From assembly GCA_002937455.1 (NCBI GenBank), contig PTJZ01000005.1, positions 1 to 64,000 of the forward strand: a stretch of 64,000 nucleotides of DNA, read 5' to 3'. A model generated the notes under the pieces. The model saw only the letters and a list, made by a program, of their open reading frames with translations, did no database searches and was not told where the DNA came from. Below are positions 36,791 through 46,309 of the stretch, piece after piece. The position numbers and the translations under genes are program-made. Each line of letters begins with the position of its first letter. The first letter of the stretch is position 1. The DNA is from Alphaproteobacteria bacterium MarineAlpha11_Bin1 (GTDB taxonomy: Bacteria > Pseudomonadota > Alphaproteobacteria > MPNO01 > UBA830).

Positions 36791-37297
36791 ATGGATCAGA
36801 TAGCCTTAGTTGAAAAACTCGTCGAACCTGCACTAGGCGCCTTGGGCTATCATCTCGTCCGAGTTCGGCTCAGCGGCGGAGAAGACCGTTGTCTACAAAT
36901 TATGGCAGAACGCATTGATTACGTCGCAATGACCGTCGAGGATTGTGCGATACTCAGCCGAAATATCTCTTCGCTACTGGACGCCGAAGATCCGATTAAC
37001 GAGGCCTATACGCTAGAAGTAAGTTCACCAGGTATTGACCGCCCACTTGTTAGGTTAGCAGATTATGATCGTTTTGCCGGCTTTGACGCACGGTTGGAGA
37101 GCAAGGTTGCAGTGTTAGACCGGATGAAATTCAACGGTATTCTCAAGGGGATAGACGGCGACGATATATTGATTGATGTCGACGGGGAGATTTATGAAAT
37201 TCCGTTTGCCAGTATCCATCGAGCGAAACTTCTTCTGACAGATGAGCTGATAGCTGCCAGTCAGAATTCTCATAAAAGTCAAAACGCCTTAAGGTAA
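36791..37297 (+). CDS. rimP: ribosome maturation factor RimP
   Basis: This 168-residue protein helps assemble the 30S subunit. The N-terminal domain has VEPALGALGYHLVRVRLSGG and VEDCAILSRNISSLLDAEDP, and the LEVSSPGIDRPL block near 77-88 is the family signature. A small SH3-like C-terminal domain follows. The start at ATG 36791 fits the family N-terminus; the frame extends upstream to 36725, but those residues lie in the leader. It is the first gene of the rimP to pnp run. nusA starts 13 bases after its stop. Confidence 0.94.
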   Translation: MDQIALVEKLVEPALGALGYHLVRVRLSGGEDRCLQIMAERIDYVAMTVEDCAILSRNISSLLDAEDPINEAYTLEVSSPGIDRPLVRLADYDRFAGFDARLESKVAVLDRMKFNGILKGIDGDDILIDVDGEIYEIPFASIHRAKLLLTDELIAASQNSHKSQNALR

Positions 37298-37310
37298 CGA
37301 AAGAACGATT

Positions 37311-38906
37311 ATGGTTGATATGGAGAATATTCCTGTTGCTGGGTACGACCGGCTCGAACTATTGCAGATAGCTGACGCGGTCGCGAGGGAAAAGTCGATC
37401 GAGGCTGAGGAAGTATTGGTTGCAATGGAAATGGCGATCCAGAAAGCTGCGAGGTCAAAGTACGGACTAGAACATGATGTTCGCGCTGAGATTGACCGCA
37501 AAAGCGGCGATATTAGGTTGGCTCGCTACCTCGAAGTTGTCGAAGAAATAGAAAATGAGACCACGCAGGTCACAGTCGATGAAGCGGCGAACATGCAGAA
37601 AGGGGCTGCTGTTGGGGATTTTATCGTGGACTCGCTGCCGCCGATTGATTTCGGGCGCATAGCCGCGCAGACCGCCAAGCAGGTTATCGTCCAGAAAGTG
37701 CGTGAAGCCGAACGCAAACGCCAATACGAAGAGTATAAGGATAGAGTTACCGAGATAGTTAATGGCATCGTCAAACGCACCGAGTTCGGTAATATCACTG
37801 TGGATCTGGGGCGTGCCGAAGGCGTGATCCGGCGCGATGAGTCGATACCAAGGGAATCTTTGCGGCCTGGCGACCGTGTACGTGCCTACATTTATGACGT
37901 GCGCGAAGAGCTTCGAGGCCCTCAGATTTTTTTATCGCGCAGTCATCCTCAGTTTATGGCGCGGCTATTCGCCCAAGAAGTCCCCGAAATTTACGATGGT
38001 ATCATCGAGATCAAATCGGTTGCACGCGACCCGGGTAGTCGCGCTAAAATTGCCGTGCTTTCCAACGATTCAAGTATCGATCCGGTCGGCGCCTGTGTTG
38101 GTATGCGTGGTAGCCGCGTTCAGGCGGTCGTTGGAGAATTACAGGGAGAAAAAATTGATATCATCCAGTGGTCGCCCGACCCAGCAACCTTCATCGTCAA
38201 TGGGCTTGCCCCAGCGGAGGTGACCAAAGTTGTTTTAGATGAAGAGCAACAGAAGATCGAAGTTGTCGTACCTGACGAACAGTTAAGTCTCGCAATTGGC
38301 CGAAGAGGCCAGAACGTCCGATTGGCTTCCCAACTCACCCAGTGGGACATCATGATATTGACCGAGGACGAAGAATCAGAACGTAGACAGGATGAGTTCA
38401 ATTCCCGGTCTCAAATGTTTATCGACGGGTTGGACGTCGATGACGTTCTTGCTCATTTGCTGGTAACCGAGGGATTTTCGAGTATCGAGGAGGTTGCCTA
38501 CGTACCAATTGAGGATCTTTTGTCGATCGAGGGATTTGATGAAGAGATCGCAGAAGAGCTCCGTAATCGTGCGAATATCTTTCTGACAGAGGAAGAGGAA
38601 CGTCTGACCGAGGAACGAAAATCACTTAGCGTTGAAGATGATGTCGCAACCATTCCAGGTTTGACTCCCCAGATGCTGGTTACTCTAGGTGAAGCTGGGA
38701 TCAGGACACTCGACGATCTTGGCGATCTCGCTACGGACGAACTTATAGATGCGGGAAACCGAGAGGGCGAGGGCCGAGGAATTCTGGCGGATTATGGTCT
38801 GGATGAAGACCAAGCCAATGAAATAATCATGGCTGCCCGTGCCCACTGGTTCGAAGATGAGGAAGAGCCCGCGGATGAGATCGCGGAAAGTGTTGAGCCG
38901 AGCTGA
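37311..38906 (+). CDS. nusA: transcription termination/antitermination factor NusA
   Basis: This 531-residue protein binds RNA polymerase and nascent RNA. In order there are an N-terminal polymerase-binding domain (about 1-130), an S1 domain (about 135-200), two KH domains (about 230-345) with GSRAKIAVLSND, GACVGMRGSRVQAVVGEL and LAIGRRGQNVRLASQLT, and two C-terminal acidic helix-hairpin repeats (about 360-520). The tail is acidic. NusA often controls its own operon through leader structures like the one before rimP. The ATG at 37311 has only weak ribosome-binding sequence. Confidence 0.97.
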   Translation: MVDMENIPVAGYDRLELLQIADAVAREKSIEAEEVLVAMEMAIQKAARSKYGLEHDVRAEIDRKSGDIRLARYLEVVEEIENETTQVTVDEAANMQKGAAVGDFIVDSLPPIDFGRIAAQTAKQVIVQKVREAERKRQYEEYKDRVTEIVNGIVKRTEFGNITVDLGRAEGVIRRDESIPRESLRPGDRVRAYIYDVREELRGPQIFLSRSHPQFMARLFAQEVPEIYDGIIEIKSVARDPGSRAKIAVLSNDSSIDPVGACVGMRGSRVQAVVGELQGEKIDIIQWSPDPATFIVNGLAPAEVTKVVLDEEQQKIEVVVPDEQLSLAIGRRGQNVRLASQLTQWDIMILTEDEESERRQDEFNSRSQMFIDGLDVDDVLAHLLVTEGFSSIEEVAYVPIEDLLSIEGFDEEIAEELRNRANIFLTEEEERLTEERKSLSVEDDVATIPGLTPQMLVTLGEAGIRTLDDLGDLATDELIDAGNREGEGRGILADYGLDEDQANEIIMAARAHWFEDEEEPADEIAESVEPS

Positions 38907-38915
38907 GCGGATAAG

Positions 38916-39536
38916 ATGATAAAATTGGCCGAAGATATGTCGGAACGGCGTTGTATTTACACTAATAAGTCAGGCGCGCGTGATCTTTTGATCCGTTTCG
39001 TAATTTCGCCCAATGGTGAGGTAGTGCCCGATCTAGAGGAGAAGTTGCCCGGTCGTGGATTGTGGTTAACTGCACGCGCAGATATAGTACGTAGAGCGTG
39101 CACCGAGAATTTATTTTCAAAGGTGGCCAGGCGAAACGTCTTTGTTCCATTGGATCTAGCCGATAGGTTGGTGTCCCTCTTGGACAGGCGTTGTATGGAA
39201 ATGATCGCGTTGGCACGTCGTTCTGGGAGGGCAATATCAGGATTCGAGAAAGTGCTTGGAGCGCTGGAATCCGGAGATGTTTCTATATTGGTGGAAGCGA
39301 CTGATGGCGCTGATCACGGTCGGGAAAAGATAGGTCGCAAAGCGGCCGGTGTAGAAATTTTGTCCCTATGGACCGCAGGTCAAATGGGCGGGCCTTTCGG
39401 GCGTGAACGGGTGGTTCATATCGCTGTTCTCGCCGGCGGGCTGGCAAAGAGGCTTATCCGCGAAGGGCGGCGGTTGGAAGGTTTGCGAAGAGAAAACGTC
39501 GTTAATGGCGTGCGACTAAAGTTGCAGGAAAGCTGA
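38916..39536 (+). CDS. ylxR: YlxR (DUF448) RNA-binding protein with L7Ae-like C-terminal domain
   Basis: A 206-residue protein. The N-terminal YlxR domain (about 8-95) has RRCIYTNKSGARDLLIRFV and LPGRGLWLTARADIV, the pattern of the nusA-infB operon RNA-binding protein. The C-terminal half (about 100-190) has LARRSGRAISGFEKVLGALESGDVSILVEATDGA, which resembles the L7Ae/L30e fold. This two-domain form is usual in Alphaproteobacteria. It is likely to have an RNA-related role in translation or transcription. It sits 9 bases after nusA and 6 before infB. Confidence 0.9.
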   Translation: MIKLAEDMSERRCIYTNKSGARDLLIRFVISPNGEVVPDLEEKLPGRGLWLTARADIVRRACTENLFSKVARRNVFVPLDLADRLVSLLDRRCMEMIALARRSGRAISGFEKVLGALESGDVSILVEATDGADHGREKIGRKAAGVEILSLWTAGQMGGPFGRERVVHIAVLAGGLAKRLIREGRRLEGLRRENVVNGVRLKLQES

Positions 39537-39542
39537 CGGAAT

Positions 39543-42119
39543 ATGACTGATCAAAAAGAAACCGACGGCAAGAAAAAGAAACTTTCACTCTCCCGCCCTG
39601 GCAAGTTGGAGTTGAATAAGACGGTTGATGCGGGCCAGGTTCGACAGAGTTTCAGCCACGGGCGCACAAAGTCAGTTTCTGTAGAGGTTCGGCGCAAGCG
39701 GACATTCAAGCAAGCGGACGACGGTGCGATGACTGAAGTACGTGATGCACCGATAATCACGGAAGAATTGCCGCCCGAGCCTACCAATCCGATTAGTCCC
39801 GAAGAAGAAGCGCCCGCGGCACCGGTCCGGACCCTAACAGATCAGGAGCGTGCTACCCGGATGCGGGCATTGGAGGGTGCTCTTCAGACTGAGACAGACA
39901 TGGCTGAGAACCGTGCCGAACGAGAGGCAATGGAAACTCGCCGCCGTGATGAAGAAAAACGCCAGCGCGAGCTCGAGGAAGAGCGCCGTAAGGAAGAAGA
40001 GGTTCGACGGCGCGCGGAAGATGAGGAACGCCGCAAGCTTGAGGAGGAGGCCTCTCGTCGCGCCAAAGAACAGGCAGCGCGGCTGGAAGCTGCCGAAAAT
40101 AAAGCTAGTGATACGGGTAAGCCGAAAGGCAAGGCCAAAGCCGAGACGCGGTTGAATGACGAGGAAGAATCTAAAAGACTTGGTCGTGCCGATGCACGTA
40201 AACCTGCAACTCGCCGCGGCGATGATCGACGCCGTGGTGGGAAGCTTACTATTTCGCAGGCGCTAAACGATGAAGAACGTCAACGTTCCCTCGCATCAGT
40301 GCGGCGGCGGCGCGAAAGAGAGAAACGCGCGTCAACCGGACCTAAGGAGTCGGTCAAGGTTTTCCGAGAGGTTACGATCCCAGAAACAATTACTGTCCAA
40401 GAATTGGCGAATCGGATGACCGAGCGTGCTGGTGACGTGATCAAGGCACTCATGAGCAATGGTATCATGGCGACGATTACGGAGACGATCGATGCGGAAA
40501 CTGCCGAACTTTTGGTGACTGAATTCGGGCATACGCCGCGCCGCGTGTCTGAAGCCGACGTTGAAATTGGCCTTAAAGGCGATGACGACGAAGACGAAAA
40601 CCTACTGCAGCGCCCGCCTGTCGTAACGATCATGGGTCATGTCGATCATGGAAAGACATCCCTGCTCGATGCACTACGTGCCTCCGATGTCGCGGCGGGA
40701 GAGGCCGGCGGCATAACTCAGCATATTGGTGCTTACCAAGTGGAGATCGAAAGCGGTGACAAAATCACTTTTCTCGATACTCCCGGTCATGAAGCCTTCA
40801 CTTCAATGAGGTCGCGGGGAGCAAATGCTACCGATATTGTGGTGCTCGTTGTGGCTGCCGATGACGGTATAATGCCGCAGACAGTGGAAGCCATTGATCA
40901 TGCTAGGGCCGCAGAGGTTCCGATCATTGTCGCCATCAATAAAATTGACCGTCCCGATGCCGATGCGGATCGAGTACGCAACGAACTGCTATCTCACGAA
41001 CTTGTGGTTGAAAGCATGGGCGGTGATGTTCTTGCCGTCGAAGTTTCCGCTTTAGAAAAAACCAATCTTGATAAACTCATGGAAGCCATAGTGCTGCAGG
41101 CTGAGATTCTAGAAATCAAGGCTAATCCTGACCGTAACGCCGAAGGAGTAGTTGTCGAAGCTAAGGTCGAAACGGGTCGCGGATCCGTCGCTACAGTTCT
41201 TGTTAAACGCGGTACGCTGAAAGTCGGCGAAATCGTTGTTGCAGGTGCGCAGTGGGGCAAAGTTCGTGCCCTGCTGGATTACGACGGGAAGCAGATTAAA
41301 TCCGCTGGCCCGTCAACTCCCGCAGAAATTCTTGGACTTGGAGGCACGCCTGATGCCGGAGACGAATTTTCAGTCGTTGAGAACGAGGCGCGAGCCCGCG
41401 AAATCACCGAGTTCCGTCGGCGCCGTGAACGTGATGCCAAGGTTCAGGCCGGCGCCCGGGGTACGTTGGACGAGATGTTCAGCCAGATTCAGGCAGGTGA
41501 GGTTAAGGAGATACCTATTGTCGTGAAGGCGGATGTTCAGGGTTCGGTCGAGGCCATTGTCCAGAGCGCCCAAAATCTCAGCAATGATGAAGTGTCAGTG
41601 CGGGTGCTGCATACCGGTGTAGGAGGCATCAACGAATCTGATATCACTTTGGCTAAGGCATCTAACGCGATGATGGTAGGGTTTAATGTTCGTGCTAACG
41701 CGCAGGCTCGCCAACTCGCGGAGGCCGAAGGTCTCGACATTCGTTACTACGCGATCATCTACGATTTGGTTGACGACCTAAAATCAATGCTGACCGGAAT
41801 GCTGGCTCCTCAGATCCGCGAAACCTTCCTTGGAAATGCCGCTATTAAGGAAGTGTTCACCATCACTAAGGTGGGCCGTGTCGCCGGTTGTGAGGTCACT
41901 GAGGGTGTGGTGCGGCGCGGTAGCAGCGTGCGTCTGCTTCGAGATGATGTTGTCATCCACGAGGGTACGCTGTCGACTCTTAAGCGCTTTAAGGATGAAG
42001 TCCGAGAAGTGACCCAGGGTTTCGAGTGCGGAATGGCGTTTGAGAATTACCAGGATATAAAGGATGGTGATGTGATCGAATGTTTCGATGTCGAGGAAAT
42101 CGCGCGAACACTCGATTGA
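39543..42119 (+). CDS. infB: translation initiation factor IF-2
   Basis: This 858-residue GTPase places fMet-tRNA on the 30S subunit. The N-terminal 250 residues are a highly charged, Arg/Glu-rich likely coiled coil (about 105-200), followed by an IF2_N-type module. The G domain starts near 360: G1 [12 protein letters not shown]3 DTPGHEAF, G4 NKID, and SALEKTN. Domains II to IV follow, including the fMet-tRNA-binding C-terminal part with SMLTGMLAP. It lies in the canonical place after ylxR. Confidence 0.97.
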   Translation: MTDQKETDGKKKKLSLSRPGKLELNKTVDAGQVRQSFSHGRTKSVSVEVRRKRTFKQADDGAMTEVRDAPIITEELPPEPTNPISPEEEAPAAPVRTLTDQERATRMRALEGALQTETDMAENRAEREAMETRRRDEEKRQRELEEERRKEEEVRRRAEDEERRKLEEEASRRAKEQAARLEAAENKASDTGKPKGKAKAETRLNDEEESKRLGRADARKPATRRGDDRRRGGKLTISQALNDEERQRSLASVRRRREREKRASTGPKESVKVFREVTIPETITVQELANRMTERAGDVIKALMSNGIMATITETIDAETAELLVTEFGHTPRRVSEADVEIGLKGDDDEDENLLQRPPVVTIMGHVDHGKTSLLDALRASDVAAGEAGGITQHIGAYQVEIESGDKITFLDTPGHEAFTSMRSRGANATDIVVLVVAADDGIMPQTVEAIDHARAAEVPIIVAINKIDRPDADADRVRNELLSHELVVESMGGDVLAVEVSALEKTNLDKLMEAIVLQAEILEIKANPDRNAEGVVVEAKVETGRGSVATVLVKRGTLKVGEIVVAGAQWGKVRALLDYDGKQIKSAGPSTPAEILGLGGTPDAGDEFSVVENEARAREITEFRRRRERDAKVQAGARGTLDEMFSQIQAGEVKEIPIVVKADVQGSVEAIVQSAQNLSNDEVSVRVLHTGVGGINESDITLAKASNAMMVGFNVRANAQARQLAEAEGLDIRYYAIIYDLVDDLKSMLTGMLAPQIRETFLGNAAIKEVFTITKVGRVAGCEVTEGVVRRGSSVRLLRDDVVIHEGTLSTLKRFKDEVREVTQGFECGMAFENYQDIKDGDVIECFDVEEIARTLD

Positions 42120-42179
42120 GTTAGATCTGCTGGCTCGATCTGGCACTGCCCTCGCCAAGGGCGTTAAAGAGAGGTCATA

Positions 42180-42605
42180 ATGAAGCGCGGTGAATCCAAA
42201 TCCCGCAGCCAGCGGCAGTTACGTGTCGGTGAAGTCATTCGGCATGCGCTGTCGCAGATGCTTAATCTCGGTGAAGCCCACGATCCGGGTCTCGATGGCG
42301 TGTCGATCACCGTTACCGAAGTGCAAATCAGCCCTGATCTGAGTAACGCCACTGCGTTCGTGATGCCGCTGGGTGGAGCCGATGCAGACCCTATCCTAGA
42401 AAGTCTGAATCGAGCGGCGCCGTTTTTCCGCCGCCGAATCGCGGCACAGATCAATATGCGGCGTCTGCCTACTTTGTATTTTCAGTTGGACGAGAGTTTT
42501 GATAACGCTAGCCATATCGGCTCGCTTCTGCGGTCTCCGGCCGTCGCCGTGGATGTGGACGGCGACCTAGAAGATGTCAGCGGCGCCAGTGACGATGAGC
42601 CGTAG
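42180..42605 (+). CDS. rbfA: ribosome-binding factor A
   Basis: This 141-residue cold-shock-linked 30S maturation factor has the KH-like fold: SQRQLRVGEVIRHALSQML, VSITVTEVQISPDLSNATAFV and RRRIAAQINMRRLPTLYFQLDES, all family hallmarks. It has an acidic C-terminal tail. GAGAGG before the ATG is a reasonable ribosome binding site. It overlaps truB by 11 bases, so translation is coupled. Confidence 0.95.
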   Translation: MKRGESKSRSQRQLRVGEVIRHALSQMLNLGEAHDPGLDGVSITVTEVQISPDLSNATAFVMPLGGADADPILESLNRAAPFFRRRIAAQINMRRLPTLYFQLDESFDNASHIGSLLRSPAVAVDVDGDLEDVSGASDDEP

Positions 42606-43566
42606 CCGAAAGGGCCGGCCGGTAAATGGCTGGCTAGCAGTCGACAAAGCGATTGGGTTCTCTTCTATGCAGGTGGTAGGGCGCGTCCGCAATCTGCTCG
42701 ATGCTCAAAAAGCCGGTCATGCCGGGACCCTGGACCCCCTTGCCAGCGGCGTATTGCCAATAGCGTTGGGCGAGGCAACGAAAACGGTCCCCTACGTAAT
42801 GGAAAGCGTTAAGACCTATAAATTTACAGCTTGTTTCGGGGAAGGCCGCGATACCGATGATCTCGAGGGTCGAGTTTTTGAGACCAGTGATCGCCGACCT
42901 GACGATAGCGAAATTCAGTATGCGCTTAGAAACTTTACGGGTGTGATTTCCCAGGTGCCGCCCTTGTATTCGGCGATAAAAATCGGAGGGCAGCGATCGT
43001 ATAAACGAGCCCGTGCGGGTGAAGCTGAATTACCGGCTGCCCGACCTGTGGAAGTAAGCCGTTTAGAGCTTGTGGACCGACCGGATCCTGATCACGCGGT
43101 GTTTGAAGTTGATTGCGGTAAAGGGACATATATCCGTAGCCTTGCCCGCGATCTTGGTAAGGTTCTCGGAACAGTGGCACACGTGTCGGAATTGCGCCGC
43201 ACGCGGTGTGGGCCATTCCATGAAAAAGATGCGATTTCTCTGGATACATTAGCGGGATCCGTGCTATGTGCCCCTCCGCAAGAAAGTTTACTAGATGTTA
43301 TGACCGCGCTGGACGACATCCCGGCGCTGGCCATGACGGCAACCCAGGCTCGATATCTGCGTCATGGACGCGCGGTGCGGGTGCGGAGCGGCAGCGCGAT
43401 CTTCGTCGATGGTACCCAGTTGGATACCATATGTGATGGGGATGTGTTGTGTGCCATGTCAGGGGATACCCCGGTCGCGCTCGCCCGTCTCGAAGGAGAG
43501 GAAATTCGGCCGTTGAGGGTTTTTAACCTTGAAGGCGCTTCTAAAGAAAGCGCGGAAATGGAGTAG
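42595..43566 (+). CDS. truB: tRNA pseudouridine(55) synthase TruB
   Basis: This 323-residue enzyme makes pseudouridine 55 in the tRNA T loop. The catalytic Asp47 is in GHAGTLDPLASGVLP. The KTYKFTACFGEGRDTDD and PPLYSAIKIGGQRSYKRAR blocks and GTYIRSLARDLG are all typical. The start at ATG 42595 (MSRSRKGRP) matches related proteins; an ATG at 42574 would add seven residues. It overlaps rbfA. rpsO starts three bases after its stop. Confidence 0.95.
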   Translation: MSRSRKGRPVNGWLAVDKAIGFSSMQVVGRVRNLLDAQKAGHAGTLDPLASGVLPIALGEATKTVPYVMESVKTYKFTACFGEGRDTDDLEGRVFETSDRRPDDSEIQYALRNFTGVISQVPPLYSAIKIGGQRSYKRARAGEAELPAARPVEVSRLELVDRPDPDHAVFEVDCGKGTYIRSLARDLGKVLGTVAHVSELRRTRCGPFHEKDAISLDTLAGSVLCAPPQESLLDVMTALDDIPALAMTATQARYLRHGRAVRVRSGSAIFVDGTQLDTICDGDVLCAMSGDTPVALARLEGEEIRPLRVFNLEGASKESAEME

Positions 43567-43569
43567 AAG

Positions 43570-43839
43570 ATGTCGATTACACAAGAACGCAAAGCGGCGC
43601 TTATTGCTGATTATTCAACTGGAGAACATGATACCGGTTCGCCCGAGGTGCAGGTCGCGATTCTGTCTGAACGTATCGGTAAACTGACTGAGCATTTGAA
43701 AGAACATAAAAAGGATTTCCACTCGCGTCGTGGTTTGCTGATGATGGTTGGACAGCGTCGGCGCCTATTGGACTACCTCAAGCGCAAAGATCACTCGCGC
43801 TACGAGACACTGATTGGCCGCTTAGGGCTCCGGCGCTGA
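43570..43839 (+). CDS. rpsO: 30S ribosomal protein S15
   Basis: This 89-residue ribosomal protein binds the central domain of 16S rRNA. It is full length, with [36 protein letters not shown] and the ending [11 protein letters not shown], all standard S15 features. The order truB-rpsO-pnp is conserved in most proteobacteria. S15 represses its own translation in E. coli, but I cannot identify the corresponding structure here. Confidence 0.98.
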   Translation: MSITQERKAALIADYSTGEHDTGSPEVQVAILSERIGKLTEHLKEHKKDFHSRRGLLMMVGQRRRLLDYLKRKDHSRYETLIGRLGLRR

Positions 43840-43860
43840 TCCATAAGCCGATTTGCATTG

Positions 43861-44022
43861 ATGTCCCGGTTGAGTTCGCAATCCCGCGAAGGGCGATCGG
43901 TACATAAACGCAATCGGAAAATTGCTGCGGCCATGGGGGCCGCGCGAAGTCCGGCAAGGGTTCGAACGCCCGTCGGCCGTATTCTGCAAACAGTGGATGC
44001 GAAACCCGGTCTGACCGCGTAG
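43861..44022 (+). CDS. possible small basic protein (53 residues) between rpsO and pnp
   Basis: An ATG-to-TAG frame of 53 codons fills most of the 213-base rpsO-pnp gap. The product is Arg/Lys-rich (MSRLSSQSREGRSVHKRNRK at the start) with no recognisable domain. There is no ribosome binding site and the only upstream sequence is AT-containing spacer. The same DNA can also form GGCCG/CGGCC pairing near 43937 and 43974, so it may simply be the structured pnp leader. A chance frame is the more likely reading. Confidence 0.2.
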   Translation: MSRLSSQSREGRSVHKRNRKIAAAMGAARSPARVRTPVGRILQTVDAKPGLTA

Positions 44023-44052
44023 GGCGGCGAACCTGAGGAAGGAATGGAAGAG

Positions 44053-46200
44053 ATGTTCACTGTAAATCGGAAAGAAATCGAATGGGGCGGTCGACCGCTT
44101 GTGATCGAAACTGGGAAAATTGCCCGTCAGGCTGATGGCGCGGTCATGGTAACCTATGGCGAAACTAAGGTGTTATGCACCGCAGTGGCACAGAAAATGC
44201 CCAAGCCGGGAATCGATTTTTTCCCCCTGACGATCAACTATCAAGAAAAAACATTTGCTGCCGGTAAAATTCCCGGCGGTTTCTTTAAACGCGAGGGGCG
44301 CCCATCGGAAAAGGAGACGTTGACATCGCGTCTGATCGACCGGCCACTTCGGCCCCTATTTGCGGAAGGTTTTCGAAATGAAACTCAGGTTATATGCACG
44401 GTTGTCGCACATGATCTGGAAAATGATCCTGACATTGCCGCGTTAGTCGGTTCGTCCGCCGCGCTAACGATTTCGGGTATTCCCTTTATGGGACCGATCG
44501 GCGCCGCGCGAGTTGCTTATATAGATGGCGATTACGTGCTGAACCCTATGCAGGAGCAGATGGAAAACACCGACCTAGACATGGTAGTGGCCGGAACTAC
44601 GAATGCGGTCAACATGGTCGAGTCTGAAGCCAACGAGCTTTCTGAGGACGTAATGCTGGGTGCGGTAATGTTTGCACACAAGTCGTTCCAACCGGTGATA
44701 GATATGATAGTCAGCTTGGCCGAGGAATGCGCCAAGGAACCGTGGGACCTACCGGAACCAGCCGCGGATCAAGAAGATCTATTAGCTCGCGTAGCTGCCG
44801 CTGCGGAATCTGGTCTGCGAGAAGCTTATACCGAAACGGTTAAGCAAGTACGCGTTGAAAGAATAGGAGCGGCAAAGGAAGTGGCCATGGAATCCTTCGC
44901 CGATGAGGATGAAGCTATTCAGGACCGCGCCAAAGGAATGTTGAAAACGGTGGAAAAAAATATCGTCCGCAATGCCATTCTTGATACCAAGAAGCGAATA
45001 GACGGTCGTGACCTCGAAACTGTGCGTCCGATTGAGGCTGAAGTTGGTATTCTGCCTCGTGCGCATGGGTCGGCGCTATTTACCCGTGGGGAAACTCAGG
45101 GCCTCATAACCGCGACGCTTGGCACCGGCCAAGATGAACAGATCATCGATGCACTCGAAGGTGAGTATCGAGAACACTTTCTTCTCCACTACAACTTCCC
45201 TCCCTATTCGGTCGGTGAAGCTAGCTTCCTTCGCTCCCCTGGTCGTCGTGAAATCGGTCATGGCAAGCTCGCTTGGCGGGCGATCCGTGCGCTACTCCCG
45301 AGCAAGGAAGATTTCCCTTATACTATGCGTGTAGTGTCGGAAATTACTGAATCCAACGGTTCATCTTCGATGGCGACGGTCTGTGGTACCTCGCTGTCGC
45401 TTATGGATGCAGGTGTTCCGCTGCGCCGCCCCTGCGCAGGTATTGCCATGGGGCTGATCAAAGAAGAAGAAAGATTCGCTGTTTTGTCGGATATTCTTGG
45501 TGATGAGGATCACCTCGGCGACATGGACTTTAAGGTGGCTGGCACCGAAGAAGGGATTACCGCCCTACAGATGGATATCAAGATCACCGGTATAACCGAG
45601 GAGATCATGCAGGTTGCGCTGGACCAGGCGAAAGGTGGTCGTCTCCACATTCTTGGCGAAATGTCCAAGGCACTCACCAGCGGACGTGAAGAGGTGAGCG
45701 ATTTTGCCCCAAGGATAACGACCTTCTCTATCCCGAAAGAAAAGATACGAGAAGTTATCGGTACCGGAGGTAAGGTTATCCGGGAAATCTGCGAAGAAAC
45801 CGGGGCCAAGGTCGATATAGAAGACGATGGTACGATCAAGGTTTCGTCGGTGGATAATGCGGCCAGTGAAGCCGCCGTCAATTGGATCAAAGGGATTGTT
45901 GCGGAGCCGGAAATTGGCCACATATATGTGGGGAAGGTGGTTAAAGTTGTCGACTTCGGCGCATTCGTTAACTTTATGGGTTCACGCGACGGTTTGGTTC
46001 ACATCTCCGAACTGGAGAATCGCCGGGTCGGCAAGGTGACTGATGTAGTTAATGAGGGTGATGAAGTTAAGGTTAAGGTTCTGGCCGTAGATGATCGCGG
46101 TAAAGTTCGGCTATCGATGAAAGTTGTCGATCAGGAAACTGGAGAAGATATCTCCGGTAAAGATAAAGATGAGATAAAAGCCGAAGAAGCTGAAAGCTGA
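44053..46200 (+). CDS. pnp: polyribonucleotide nucleotidyltransferase (PNPase)
   Basis: This 715-residue trimeric 3'-5' phosphorolytic exoribonuclease is a core part of the RNA degradosome. In order it has the first RNase PH domain (about 1-220), a helical linker, the second RNase PH domain (about 300-540) with [20 protein letters not shown], a KH domain with [17 protein letters not shown], and an S1 domain with [16 protein letters not shown] chose ATG 44053 ([13 protein letters not shown]) with AAGGA nine bases upstream; ATG 44044 lies directly against that ribosome binding site. Confidence 0.96.
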   Translation: MFTVNRKEIEWGGRPLVIETGKIARQADGAVMVTYGETKVLCTAVAQKMPKPGIDFFPLTINYQEKTFAAGKIPGGFFKREGRPSEKETLTSRLIDRPLRPLFAEGFRNETQVICTVVAHDLENDPDIAALVGSSAALTISGIPFMGPIGAARVAYIDGDYVLNPMQEQMENTDLDMVVAGTTNAVNMVESEANELSEDVMLGAVMFAHKSFQPVIDMIVSLAEECAKEPWDLPEPAADQEDLLARVAAAAESGLREAYTETVKQVRVERIGAAKEVAMESFADEDEAIQDRAKGMLKTVEKNIVRNAILDTKKRIDGRDLETVRPIEAEVGILPRAHGSALFTRGETQGLITATLGTGQDEQIIDALEGEYREHFLLHYNFPPYSVGEASFLRSPGRREIGHGKLAWRAIRALLPSKEDFPYTMRVVSEITESNGSSSMATVCGTSLSLMDAGVPLRRPCAGIAMGLIKEEERFAVLSDILGDEDHLGDMDFKVAGTEEGITALQMDIKITGITEEIMQVALDQAKGGRLHILGEMSKALTSGREEVSDFAPRITTFSIPKEKIREVIGTGGKVIREICEETGAKVDIEDDGTIKVSSVDNAASEAAVNWIKGIVAEPEIGHIYVGKVVKVVDFGAFVNFMGSRDGLVHISELENRRVGKVTDVVNEGDEVKVKVLAVDDRGKVRLSMKVVDQETGEDISGKDKDEIKAEEAES

Positions 46201-46309
46201 CCTATCCTAATTCGATCAGTCTCCACTAATTTACATATTGGGGACTGGTCGTTCTCGAAACGCTTCATATACTAATGTCTATATAGAATAGCTTTTCGGG
46301 AGAAACGCC

